DNA of 20,733 nucleotides from assembly GCA_025965775.1 (NCBI GenBank), contig JAOPWG010000177.1, positions 1 to 20,733 of the forward strand, given 5' to 3'. The stretch is from Modestobacter sp. GTDB taxonomy: Bacteria; Actinomycetota; Actinomycetes; Mycobacteriales; Geodermatophilaceae. Below the pieces are notes generated by a model, which did not search any database, had not been told where the DNA came from, and worked only from the letters and a program-made list of their open reading frames with translations. The position numbers and the translations under genes are program-made. The first letter of the stretch is position 1; the number at the start of each line of letters is the position of its first letter. Positions 14,599 through 20,733 of the stretch are shown here, in pieces.

Positions 14599-14754
14599 GG
14601 CGCTGACGTCCGAGGAGAGCAGCTGTCCCCCGCTGTCCCAGCAGGTGCTGGACACGCGGCCGCGACCGCCGGCGGGCGGTCTGACCGCGCCGCAGACGAG
14701 GCACCGACCGCGATGTTCGTCGCGGCTGCCGCAGCGGTGACACGGCTCGGCCAT
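14596..14754 (-). CDS. Small zinc-ribbon protein
   Basis: 52 aa from ATG 14754, with a near-perfect AGGAGG six bases upstream. MAEPCHRCGSRDEHRGRCLV then CGAVRPPAGG has two CxxC knuckles (Cys5/Cys8 and Cys18/Cys21), 9 residues apart, enough to hold one zinc ion. The tail WDSGGQLLSSDVSA is polar. A frame open to 14901 exists, but the strong ribosome binding site decides for the short form. No catalytic domain; probably a nucleic-acid or protein-binding accessory. It is convergent with pcrA. No partner is visible. Confidence 0.7.
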   Translation of the reverse strand: MAEPCHRCGSRDEHRGRCLVCGAVRPPAGGRGRVSSTCWDSGGQLLSSDVSA

Positions 14755-14920
14755 CCGGGCCTCCTGGCGATACCGGATCTGGGCGCTCCCGGCGCAGAGG
14801 GAAGCACCTGCCGCACGCGCGTGGTGGACTTCCGCAACGACTGTCCGACGCGTCGGCGCGCGTGGGCGCGCGTCGTCGCCCGACACGGGGACCATCCTCA
14901 CGCGATGGCCACACGGCGAC

Positions 14921-15982
14921 TCAGCCGACGGTGATGCCCCGTGCCGCCAGCCAGTTCGCCGGGTCGGTGGGCTTGCCGTTCATTCCGCCCTTGTGGATCT
15001 CGAAGTGCAGGTGCGGGCCGGTCGACTGGCCCTCGCTACCCACCTTCGCGATCGTGTCCCCGGCGGAGACGACGTCGCCGGCGTGCACGTACATGTAGCG
15101 CATGTGGCCGTAGATCTCGACGTTGCCGTCGGCGTCCTGGATGTAGACGGCGTTGCCGTAGCCCGACGCCGGGCCCGCGCGCAGCACGACACCGTCGGCG
15201 GCCGCGACGATCGGGGTGCCCAACGGCGCGGCCAGGTCGATGCCCCAGTGCATCGTGCCCCAGCGGGTGCAGAAGCAGGTGGTGAGCCGGCCCTGGGTCG
15301 GCAGCACGAATGCCGGCTGGCGCGCCGCCCGGGAGGCGGCGATCTCGTCCAGTCGGGCCTGTGCCTCGGCCTGGCTGATCTCCCCGCGGGCGCCGGCGAT
15401 GTCGACGCCGCCGGCGAAGCCGGTCTCCTCCATGCCCAGGCCGTAGTCCTGCCCGGAGGCCGTCGGCGTGCTGCTGCCCGGACCGACCAGGCCACCGGTC
15501 GCACCAGCGATCAGGGCGCCCGCGACCACAGCGGCCAGCAGCAGGGCCGGGCGGCGCCGGGGCGCGGTGGGCAGCCCGCCGGTCAGGCCACGCGGCAGGG
15601 AGCGACGTGACAGGGAGCGACGTGACAGGGAGCGACGTGGCAGGGAGCGACGTGGCAGGGAGCGACGTGGCAGGGAGCGACGTGGCGTCGCCTCCTCCTG
15701 GACCGGGGCGTCGTCGGTGGTGGTGTCCTGCGGGAGCTCGATGACGTCGAAGTACTCGTCGTCCGGGTCGTCGGTGGAGGTGGAGTGGGTGCCGGCCCAG
15801 TCGCTGTCCCGGTCGACGGGCCCGGCGAGGCGCTGGTCGCTCGCGGTGGCGGTGTCACCGCCGTCGGTGCCCCGGGCGGTCCCCGGGGAGATCCGCGGCC
15901 GGGGGATGAGGCCGACCGCGGCCTGCCCGGCGGTGGCGGGCTCGGCCCAGGACCGGTCGGCGAGATCGTTCTGGCGGGACAA
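14921..15982 (-). CDS. Membrane-anchored M23 (LytM) peptidase
   Basis: 353 aa from TTG 15982, with GGAAGG eight bases upstream. A long acidic cytoplasmic N-terminus (1-100) is followed by a six-fold RRSLP/RRSLS repeat (101-130), a single membrane helix (about 145-165, ALLLAAVVAGALIAGATGGL) and a short coiled stretch (about 200-222). The M23 domain holds HWGIDLAAPLGTPIVAAADG (His245, Asp249), IYGHM (His293) and GPHLHFEIH (His324, His326): all zinc and catalytic residues are present, so it should be an active peptidoglycan endopeptidase facing the wall. It occupies the place of Rv0950c next to uvrD1 in mycobacteria. The 5' leader is long and structured (see 15983-16150). The TTG start is the best available but not certain. 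Confidence 0.88.
   Translation of the reverse strand: MSRQNDLADRSWAEPATAGQAAVGLIPRPRISPGTARGTDGGDTATASDQRLAGPVDRDSDWAGTHSTSTDDPDDEYFDVIELPQDTTTDDAPVQEEATPRRSLPRRSLPRRSLPRRSLSRRSLSRRSLPRGLTGGLPTAPRRRPALLLAAVVAGALIAGATGGLVGPGSSTPTASGQDYGLGMEETGFAGGVDIAGARGEISQAEAQARLDEIAASRAARQPAFVLPTQGRLTTCFCTRWGTMHWGIDLAAPLGTPIVAAADGVVLRAGPASGYGNAVYIQDADGNVEIYGHMRYMYVHAGDVVSAGDTIAKVGSEGQSTGPHLHFEIHKGGMNGKPTDPANWLAARGITVG
15593..15685 (-). repeat. 15-bp tandem repeat coding RRSL(P/S) x6
   Basis: Six near-identical 15-bp units (plus-strand CAGGGAGCGACGTGG or ...TGA) inside the M23 gene. The only difference is one base, giving Pro or Ser as fifth residue. Identity at DNA level indicates recent expansion; the unit length keeps frame. 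Confidence 0.95.
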
Positions 15983-16150
15983 CGGAGCACCTTCCCGAGC
16001 GCAGCGCCGCGGGGGGAGCCGCGGCGCCTGACGGGCACCGGCCGGCCGTGGGAGGTGGCGGCTGGTGCGTGCACATCAGCTGTGCGGCGCCCCCGGACTG
16101 CTCCCTCGGGCGCCGCCCCGGACGTTATGCAGGCGCCCGGAGGTCACCAA
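15983..16150 (-). promoter_or_regulatory. Promoter and structured 5' leader of the M23 gene
   Basis: On the minus strand TTGGTG (16150-16145), 15 bases, then CATAAC (16129-16124) is a plausible promoter. The leader of about 135 bases holds GCACA-GCTGA-TGTGC (16071-16085) and a 9-bp hairpin GCGCCGCGG with loop CTCCCC (16004-16027), 21 bases before the start. The C-rich loop could mask the purine-rich ribosome binding site. No known riboswitch consensus was recognised. Confidence 0.35.
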
Positions 16151-16205
16151 GGACCTGACGGGGCGTGTCGTGATCAGTGCGCAGGGTCAGCAACTCCTGT
16201 CACAC

Positions 16206-16222
16206 GAGCCCCATCGGGGCTC
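16206..16222 (-). terminator. Hairpin after lipase-like gene
   Basis: GAGCCCC-ATC-GGGGCTC, 7-bp stem, immediately past the stop codon at 16223-16225. No T-tract. Confidence 0.5.
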
Positions 16223-17149
16223 TCAGGCGATGGCGACAGCGGTGTTGCCCGGGACGACGTCGGCGACGGTGCGCCGACCGGCCAGGGTGGCGGCCACCTC
16301 GTCCACGACCGCCCGGTGGATCGGCAGGGACATGTGCCCGACCCCGCGGACGAGGACGTTGCGCGCCTGCAGGTCGGGGTGGTCGCAGCGGCCGACCCGG
16401 GAGGGCACCAGCACCTGGTCCAGGTCGCTGTAGATCGCGGTGATCCGGGTGCGGCAGCCGGGGGCGGGTTCGGCGAGTTCCCGCAGCAGCGGGGAGCCGG
16501 GGCGCAACTGACGCACCAGCGGGGTGGGCAGCACGTGCGCCAACCGGGTGCCGGCGTGAGGCGTCCCCAGGGTGACCAGCGACTCGATCCGCCGGTCACC
16601 GCCCAGTCGCTGCACCAGGTACCGGGCCACCAGCCCGCCGAGGCTGTGACCCACGACGTAGACGCGGTCGTGTCCGGTCTCCTGGCAGATCCGCTCGATG
16701 TGGGTGCCCAGTGCGGCCGCGGCGCTCTCCACGTCCCGCAGCAGGGGGCTGTAGTTCCACGTGCAGACCTGGGCGAAGCCCCGGCGCCGCAGGCTGCGGC
16801 GCATCACGGTGAAGATCGACCGGTTGTCGACCAGTCCGTGCACGAGGATGACCGGGATACGGGCGACCAGGGGGTTCTCGGCGAACAGCGCGCGGACCGC
16901 CGGTGGCTGGGTGCCCGGACGGAACCGGGCGTCCGGGCGGAGTTGCTCGGTGCGGGTGCCCAGCGGGTAGAGCAGGGCGTGCGCGCCCACCCAGGCGAGC
17001 TCGGTGAGGCTACCGGCGACCATGGCCGGTGCGAGCAGCGAGAGAAGCCCACTCCGCTCGCCGGCCACGGGTGACCCGAGGAGGTCACTCCCGGCCGTCG
17101 GCGGCAGACCGTGCCACCCTGGAGCCGAGAGCGGGTCGCTGGTGTCCAC
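16223..17149 (-). CDS. Alpha/beta-hydrolase, triacylglycerol-lipase-like
   Basis: 308 aa from GTG 17149, behind GAGAGGCAGG. IPVILVHGLVDNRSIF (about 98-113) carries the oxyanion HG motif. VYVVGHSLGGLVARYLV gives the nucleophile Ser169, VTLGTPHAGT (192-201) is the lipase-class follow-up, and Asp242 or Asp244 in YSDLDQVLVPS and His272 in VGHMSLP complete the triad. AMVAGSLTELAWVGAHALLYP (about 42-62) is a mildly hydrophobic helix that may tether it to the membrane. An acyl-ester or lipid substrate is likely but not specified. A longer version from ATG 17254 would run across a CRP-like palindrome (17234-17253) and has no ribosome binding site, so the shorter form is preferred. Confidence 0.85.
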   Translation of the reverse strand: MDTSDPLSAPGWHGLPPTAGSDLLGSPVAGERSGLLSLLAPAMVAGSLTELAWVGAHALLYPLGTRTEQLRPDARFRPGTQPPAVRALFAENPLVARIPVILVHGLVDNRSIFTVMRRSLRRRGFAQVCTWNYSPLLRDVESAAAALGTHIERICQETGHDRVYVVGHSLGGLVARYLVQRLGGDRRIESLVTLGTPHAGTRLAHVLPTPLVRQLRPGSPLLRELAEPAPGCRTRITAIYSDLDQVLVPSRVGRCDHPDLQARNVLVRGVGHMSLPIHRAVVDEVAATLAGRRTVADVVPGNTAVAIA

Positions 17150-17233
17150 CTCGCCTGCCTCTCGTCGGATCTCGTGGCCGTACCGGACGGCGGGCGCACC
17201 TGATGCGCTCGCCGCCGGGGCCCGTAATGCCCC

Positions 17234-17253
17234 TGTGTGCTCGATGTCACACA
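17234..17253. promoter_or_regulatory. CRP/GlxR-like palindrome between divergent genes
   Basis: TGTGTGCTCGATGTCACACA: perfect TGTGTG/CACACA half-sites spaced by 8. The inner 16-mer on the minus strand differs from TGTGA-N6-TCACA at one position. It lies 85 bases upstream of the lipase start and 62 upstream of the 8-TM gene, so one regulator could act on both. Confidence 0.4.
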
Positions 17254-17314
17254 TCGGCAACATAGCGGCCGACCATGACCGGCGAACCGACCAGCACCCG
17301 ACGAAAGGGGACTC

Positions 17315-18373
17315 GTGCCCGCCCGGAACCGTGCTCCCGCCTCCGCCGACCGGCAGGGGGGCTCCCCGCGGGGGACCGCCCGCCGTACAGCCGCAGCCGT
17401 GACGGGACGGCGCGACCGGGACGACGTGTCCCGCGGGTCGGAGGGCCTGGTCGTGGGCCACGTCCCGGTGCTCGCCCGTGCCGCCGGCGTGCTCCTCGCT
17501 CTTGCCGGCGTGCTGGCCGGGGTCGCCGCGTTCCCGACCTACCTGGTCGTGGGCGGGGCCGCGGTCTCCCCGGTCACCGGCCCGCTGGACGCGGTGGTCG
17601 CGCTGGTCGCACCGGTCGCCGCGGTGGTGGTCGGCGTCGCCCTCGTGCTCGGCCTCGTCCCTCGGCTGGGCCTGGCCTATGCCGCCGTCAGCGGCGCGCT
17701 CGCGGTGGGACGGCTGCTCATCGAGCTCTACCAGGGGCACGGCTCCACGGCCCGGCCCGCGGTGGAGTTGCTCGCCGGCCAGCGGGTGCTCACCAGCACG
17801 GTCGAGACCGGACCCGGTTGGGTGCTGGGCGTGGCCGCGCTGGCGGTGACGATCGGTGCGGGCGTGGTGGCGCTGCTCGCCTGGAACCGGACGGTCATGG
17901 AGGACGGCGGCTCGCTGGACCCGCGCCGGCCCGCCCTTGCCGGGCTGGCGTCACTGGTCGGCGTGGCGGCGGTGCTCTGCCTGGCCCTGCCGGCCGCCGA
18001 CGTCCCCGACCGGATCGTCACCGACCCCACCACCGGTCTGGAGACCGTGGTCACCGTCGAGGGCCCGCAGGCGCTGCTGGAACGGCCCGGCCTGGCGCTG
18101 CTCGGGGGCCTGCTGCTGGCCGGTGCGTTGGTGCTGTGCTCGGTGGTCGCGCCGTCCCTGCGCCCCCGGCTCGCCGCGGTCGGAGGGCTGCTGGGGGTGA
18201 CCGTCCAGTTGCTCGCCAGCGCGCTGACCGGCGCCCGTGACGCCGCCCACAGCCCCGACGTGGTGTGGACGGTGCCGGGGATGGGTCTCCTCGTCCTGGC
18301 CGTCGCCTCGGCCGGAGTGACCCTGCTGGCCTGGCGCTGGCACCGCGCCCCCGCCGACCGACGTGCGGGGTGA
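17315..18373 (+). CDS. Eight-TM integral membrane protein, unknown function
   Basis: 352 aa from GTG 17315, with AAAGGGG five bases upstream. A basic, disordered N-terminus (1-50) precedes about eight hydrophobic helices, near 53-73, 92-115, 116-137, 168-190, 208-226, 259-279, 285-304 and 319-340. Two loops (140-166 and 227-255) are polar; the second is DRIVTDPTTGLETVVTVEG. The C-terminus WHRAPADRRAG is basic and probably inside. I recognise no transporter or enzyme signature. It is divergent from the lipase-like gene and tail to tail with the secreted hydrolase. Confidence 0.8.
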   Translation: MPARNRAPASADRQGGSPRGTARRTAAAVTGRRDRDDVSRGSEGLVVGHVPVLARAAGVLLALAGVLAGVAAFPTYLVVGGAAVSPVTGPLDAVVALVAPVAAVVVGVALVLGLVPRLGLAYAAVSGALAVGRLLIELYQGHGSTARPAVELLAGQRVLTSTVETGPGWVLGVAALAVTIGAGVVALLAWNRTVMEDGGSLDPRRPALAGLASLVGVAAVLCLALPAADVPDRIVTDPTTGLETVVTVEGPQALLERPGLALLGGLLLAGALVLCSVVAPSLRPRLAAVGGLLGVTVQLLASALTGARDAAHSPDVVWTVPGMGLLVLAVASAGVTLLAWRWHRAPADRRAG

Positions 18374-18388
18374 CCGGCGCGGTTCGGG

Positions 18389-18410
18389 GACCTGCGCGTC
18401 GGGTCAGGTC
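18389..18410. terminator. Possible convergent terminator
   Basis: GACCTG-N10-CAGGTC spans the stop of the secreted hydrolase gene (18404-18406) just after the 8-TM gene. A 6-bp stem without a T-tract, so modest. Confidence 0.3.
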
Positions 18411-20272
18411 ACCGGCAGCGTGAGCCGTCCGGGCACGCCCGGCCCGGTGCGCACGGTCAGCGGCTGGGGGAGCGTCGAGCCGCGGTAGGCGAGGTCCCCG
18501 CCGGCCAGCACCACGGCCAGCCGGTGCCCGGGGGCGAAGCGGTGCACGATCGCCGGCAGCTCGACGGTCACCGGCCGGTCCACATCGGCCACGCGCACCG
18601 GGGAGATCAGCCGGTGCGGCAGCTCCACCGTGCCGTCCGGACCGACGTCGTAGAGCTTGACGTACACCACCAGCTGACCGCCGGGACCGGTGAGCTGACT
18701 CGTCCGCACCGTCGGTGCGTCCAGGCTGACCGTCAGCCGGGCAGAGCCGACGACGTCCAGTGGCGCTGTCAACGGTGACGTGCTGAACCGCACCGCCGTC
18801 CCCGGTGGGTCGGTGACCGGTCCGCTCTGGTCGAGGTAGGCCGTCTCGGTGTAGTTCGGCCCGACCGGCGCCACGCCGCCGTAGGCGCTCAGCCCCGGGA
18901 CGACGGTTCCCGGATCGGTCACCAGGGCGCCACCGGCCGGACCGCCGCCGGACAGGTACAGCGAGCGCTGCCGGCCCACCGGGTAGCTCGCGGCGGTGGC
19001 GTAGGCGGCGGCGACGTCCGTGCCGTCGTAGGCGAAATCCCGGAAATAGCAGAAGCCCAGCTTCGGCGCCGGACCGGCGCCCTTGAGGTGGTGGGCGAAC
19101 CAGGCCAGCACCTGACGGCCCTGGTAGGACGCGGCGGGGTGTCGTTGGTCGAGCTCGCCGGGTAGCGGGGTCAGGGTGCTGTGGCCCCAGGACTGCCAGA
19201 CCATCGACACCGGCGTGCCCTGTGCCCGCAGCGCCGCGAAGGTCGCCACCGACTCCTGCAGGTTGAACAAGGTGTCGGCCTGGCCCTGGGCCAGCAGTGT
19301 GGGCACCCGGACGTCGCCCAGGTAGCTGGCCACCGAGACGGACCGGAGGAACTCGATCGAGGCCGCGCCGGGGTGGCCCTGCGCGGCCACCTCCAGCAGC
19401 GCCTGGCAGACGCGGGGGTCGAAGTTCGCGCAGGTGTCCGCGGCGAACGCCCGCCAGCGTGTCGGGTCGGCGAGGGCCTGCAGGTCCTGCGCGCCGTTGA
19501 TCACGCCGAGGGAGGTGAACAGCGCGGCCCACTGGTACTTGAAGACGCCGGTCTGCCGGGAGCTGACCGAGCCCGAGGCCGCCGTTCCCCCGGGGAAGGC
19601 GCTGTTGTCCGGGTCCAGCGAGTAGGACAGGTCGTTCCAGGTGATCATCGGAACGATCACGTCCAGCCGGTCGGTGCCGGCCGCGTGCTCCACGGCTGCC
19701 GCGGCGAACTGCACCTGGCCGCCGTACGAGCCGCCGATCATGCCTACCGACGGGTCGAAACGGGTCCCGGCGTCGCCGTCCTCCCGGACCACCTGGTCGA
19801 TGACCACGGGCCGGCCGGTTGCGTCGTCCACCGCGTGCACGGACGGGTCACCGCCCAGGAAGCGAAGCAGCTGGCTGGCCGCGGCACCGTCGTGCTGCCG
19901 ATCGTCCAGGGTGATCGGGCAGGTGTCACCGTCGACGAAACCGAGGCCGGTGTAGGCCAGGGTGACGTAGCCCTGCTCGCCCAGGCCCTGGGCCAGGTCC
20001 GCCTGGTCGGCCTTGGTGCCGCCGAAGCCGTTGGTGCTCAGCACGGCGGGGGCCCGGTGCCGCGCGTCCACCCCCGAGGGCACGTACAGGTCGGCGTCGA
20101 CCTGGCAGGCCCGCTGTTCGGTGCCCAGGCCGGTGACGGTGATCGTCAGGTCCTGGGGCGTGATCGGCGTGGCGGTGCTCGCACCGGCCGGCGGCGCCGG
20201 CGCGCCGGCGGTGCTGGCGGTGAGCGCGGCGGTGAGCGCGGCGGTGAGCAGCACAGTCCTGGTCCGTCGCAC
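18404..20272 (-). CDS. Secreted S15/CocE-type hydrolase (X-Pro dipeptidyl-peptidase-like)
   Basis: 622 aa from GTG 20272. Sec-type signal: RRTRT, hydrophobic Ala/Leu core, cleavage near AGAS (about 29-32). Domain 1 has DLYVPSGVDARHRAPAVL and the nucleophile elbow MIGGSYGGQVQFA (Ser182). Asp333 in AQGQADTLF and His364 in SWGHSTL complete an alpha/beta-hydrolase triad. FAHHLKG (about 390-400) leads to the PepX_C-like jelly-roll C-domain ending in APGHRLAVVLAGGDLAYRGS. Family members cleave X-Pro dipeptides or esters (cocaine esterase, acyl-ester hydrolases); sequence alone cannot choose between a peptidase and an esterase. It is secreted, so it probably acts on external or wall substrates. Confidence 0.88.
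   Translation of the reverse strand: MRRTRTVLLTAALTAALTASTAGAPAPPAGASTATPITPQDLTITVTGLGTEQRACQVDADLYVPSGVDARHRAPAVLSTNGFGGTKADQADLAQGLGEQGYVTLAYTGLGFVDGDTCPITLDDRQHDGAAASQLLRFLGGDPSVHAVDDATGRPVVIDQVVREDGDAGTRFDPSVGMIGGSYGGQVQFAAAAVEHAAGTDRLDVIVPMITWNDLSYSLDPDNSAFPGGTAASGSVSSRQTGVFKYQWAALFTSLGVINGAQDLQALADPTRWRAFAADTCANFDPRVCQALLEVAAQGHPGAASIEFLRSVSVASYLGDVRVPTLLAQGQADTLFNLQESVATFAALRAQGTPVSMVWQSWGHSTLTPLPGELDQRHPAASYQGRQVLAWFAHHLKGAGPAPKLGFCYFRDFAYDGTDVAAAYATAASYPVGRQRSLYLSGGGPAGGALVTDPGTVVPGLSAYGGVAPVGPNYTETAYLDQSGPVTDPPGTAVRFSTSPLTAPLDVVGSARLTVSLDAPTVRTSQLTGPGGQLVVYVKLYDVGPDGTVELPHRLISPVRVADVDRPVTVELPAIVHRFAPGHRLAVVLAGGDLAYRGSTLPQPLTVRTGPGVPGRLTLPVT
20216..20251 (-). repeat. 12-bp tandem repeat in signal peptide
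   Basis: Three units of GGCGGTGAGCGC (the last ends CAG) encode LTAALTAALTAS in the hydrophobic core of the signal peptide. Copy number may vary the core length. Confidence 0.8.
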
Positions 20273-20382
20273 GGGCAGGCGCCTCTCGGGTCGGGAACTC
20301 GAGCGTCGGGCGCGGCCGTGCCGATGCTGTGATGCGCCCCACGCTGGTCAACGCGCGTGCGGCGTAGCGGTTACGGGCGGGC

Positions 20383-20388
20383 TACGGT
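20383..20388 (+). promoter_or_regulatory. -10 element of sucC (near-leaderless)
   Basis: TACGGT, eight bases before the GTG start. Its distance implies transcription starting at or just before the GTG, and no Shine-Dalgarno is present. Confidence 0.5.
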
Positions 20389-20396
20389 GCCTGTTC

Positions 20397-20733
20397 GTGG
20401 ATCTCTTCGAATACCAGGCCCGTGACCTGTTGGCCTCGCACGGTGTACCCGTGCTCCCCGGTGGCGTCGCCGAGACGCCCGAGCAGGCGGAGGCGATCGC
20501 CCGCGAGATCGCCGCGCCCGTCGTCGTCAAGGCGCAGGTGAAGGTCGGTGGCCGCGGCAAGGCCGGCGGCGTCAAGCTGGCCGACGACCCCGAGACCGCC
20601 AAGGCGCGGGCCCAGGACATCCTCGGCCTGGACATCAAGGGCCACATCACGCACCGCGTGATGGTCGCCCAGGCCAGCGACATCGCCGAGGAGTACTACT
20701 TCTCGTACCTGCTGGACCGCTCCAACCGCACCT
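20397..20733 (+). CDS. sucC: Succinyl-CoA ligase beta subunit, N-terminal part
   Basis: Makes succinate and ATP/GTP from succinyl-CoA in the TCA cycle; acts with SucD, expected just beyond the window. The start GTG reads VDLFEYQARDLLASHGVP, which is the family's beginning, followed by the ATP-grasp elements VVVKAQVKVGGRGKAGGVKL and IAEEYYFSYLLDRSNRT. The frame runs to the end of the window at 112 codons, so it is truncated only by the window edge. No ribosome binding site; the TACGGT box suggests a leaderless transcript. In mycobacteria sucC follows the M23 gene directly, while here three genes intervene. Confidence 0.96.
   Translation, partial: MDLFEYQARDLLASHGVPVLPGGVAETPEQAEAIAREIAAPVVVKAQVKVGGRGKAGGVKLADDPETAKARAQDILGLDIKGHITHRVMVAQASDIAEEYYFSYLLDRSNRT

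Noticed and set aside
15983..16150. c-di-AMP (ydaO) riboswitch before the M23 gene
   Set aside because: Position fits, but the conserved GAA/GAAUC-type elements I would expect are not present.
15785..17074. 429-aa plus-strand frame across the M23 leader and lipase-like gene
   Set aside because: Low-complexity Gly/Asp/His composition, antisense to two well-supported genes.
1..20733. CRISPR array, tRNA or rRNA
   Set aside because: No regularly spaced direct repeats with spacers and no tRNA- or rRNA-like segments seen by eye; tRNAscan/Infernal were not available.

Overview
The window is a GC-rich chromosomal stretch of an actinobacterium. Stop-to-start overlaps, GTG/TTG starts, near-leaderless starts behind TANNNT boxes, a Tat-exported enzyme and PspC-type sensors all fit. 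The order chorismate mutase (minus), uvrD1/pcrA (plus), M23 peptidase (minus), sucC (plus) is the one I know from Mycobacterium tuberculosis Rv0948c-Rv0951. The overall content suggests a Geodermatophilaceae-like genome (Blastococcus/Modestobacter/Geodermatophilus); that is an inference from gene content, not a search.

Layout. 1-915: 3' part of guaA. 922-4944: an island bounded by a perfect 23-bp inverted repeat and flanked on both sides by GCGGGG. It holds a frameshifted remnant of what looks like an SNF2-helicase N-terminal region, one intact FUSC-family membrane protein gene, and a TnpB remnant. A strong hairpin (4963-5002), probably the old guaA terminator, now lies 4 kb from guaA. 5028-8228: an envelope-stress type module: a small membrane protein and a PspC/LiaF-like protein on the minus strand, divergent from a PspC-fused histidine kinase and its NarL/LuxR-type response regulator. 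8304-10927: TfoX-N protein, Tat-exported acetamidase/formamidase homologue, and LmbE/PIG-L deacetylase. 10938-11639: an unrecognised gene next to LmbE. 11714-12197: an AroQ-delta chorismate mutase preceded by a 27-codon leader ORF containing Phe-Tyr-Tyr and then a terminator hairpin with a T-rich tail, which looks like an aromatic amino-acid attenuator. 12271-14562: pcrA/uvrD1, convergent with a 52-aa zinc-ribbon gene; a 10-bp inverted repeat contains both stop codons. 14921-15982: M23 peptidase with a six-fold RRSL(P/S) repeat before its membrane anchor and a structured 5' leader. 16223-20272: lipase-like hydrolase, an 8-TM protein of unknown function and a secreted S15/CocE-type hydrolase, which separate the M23 gene from sucC (partial, from 20397).

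The best candidates for something undescribed are the chorismate mutase attenuator and the TIR-flanked island. No rRNA, tRNA or CRISPR array was seen.
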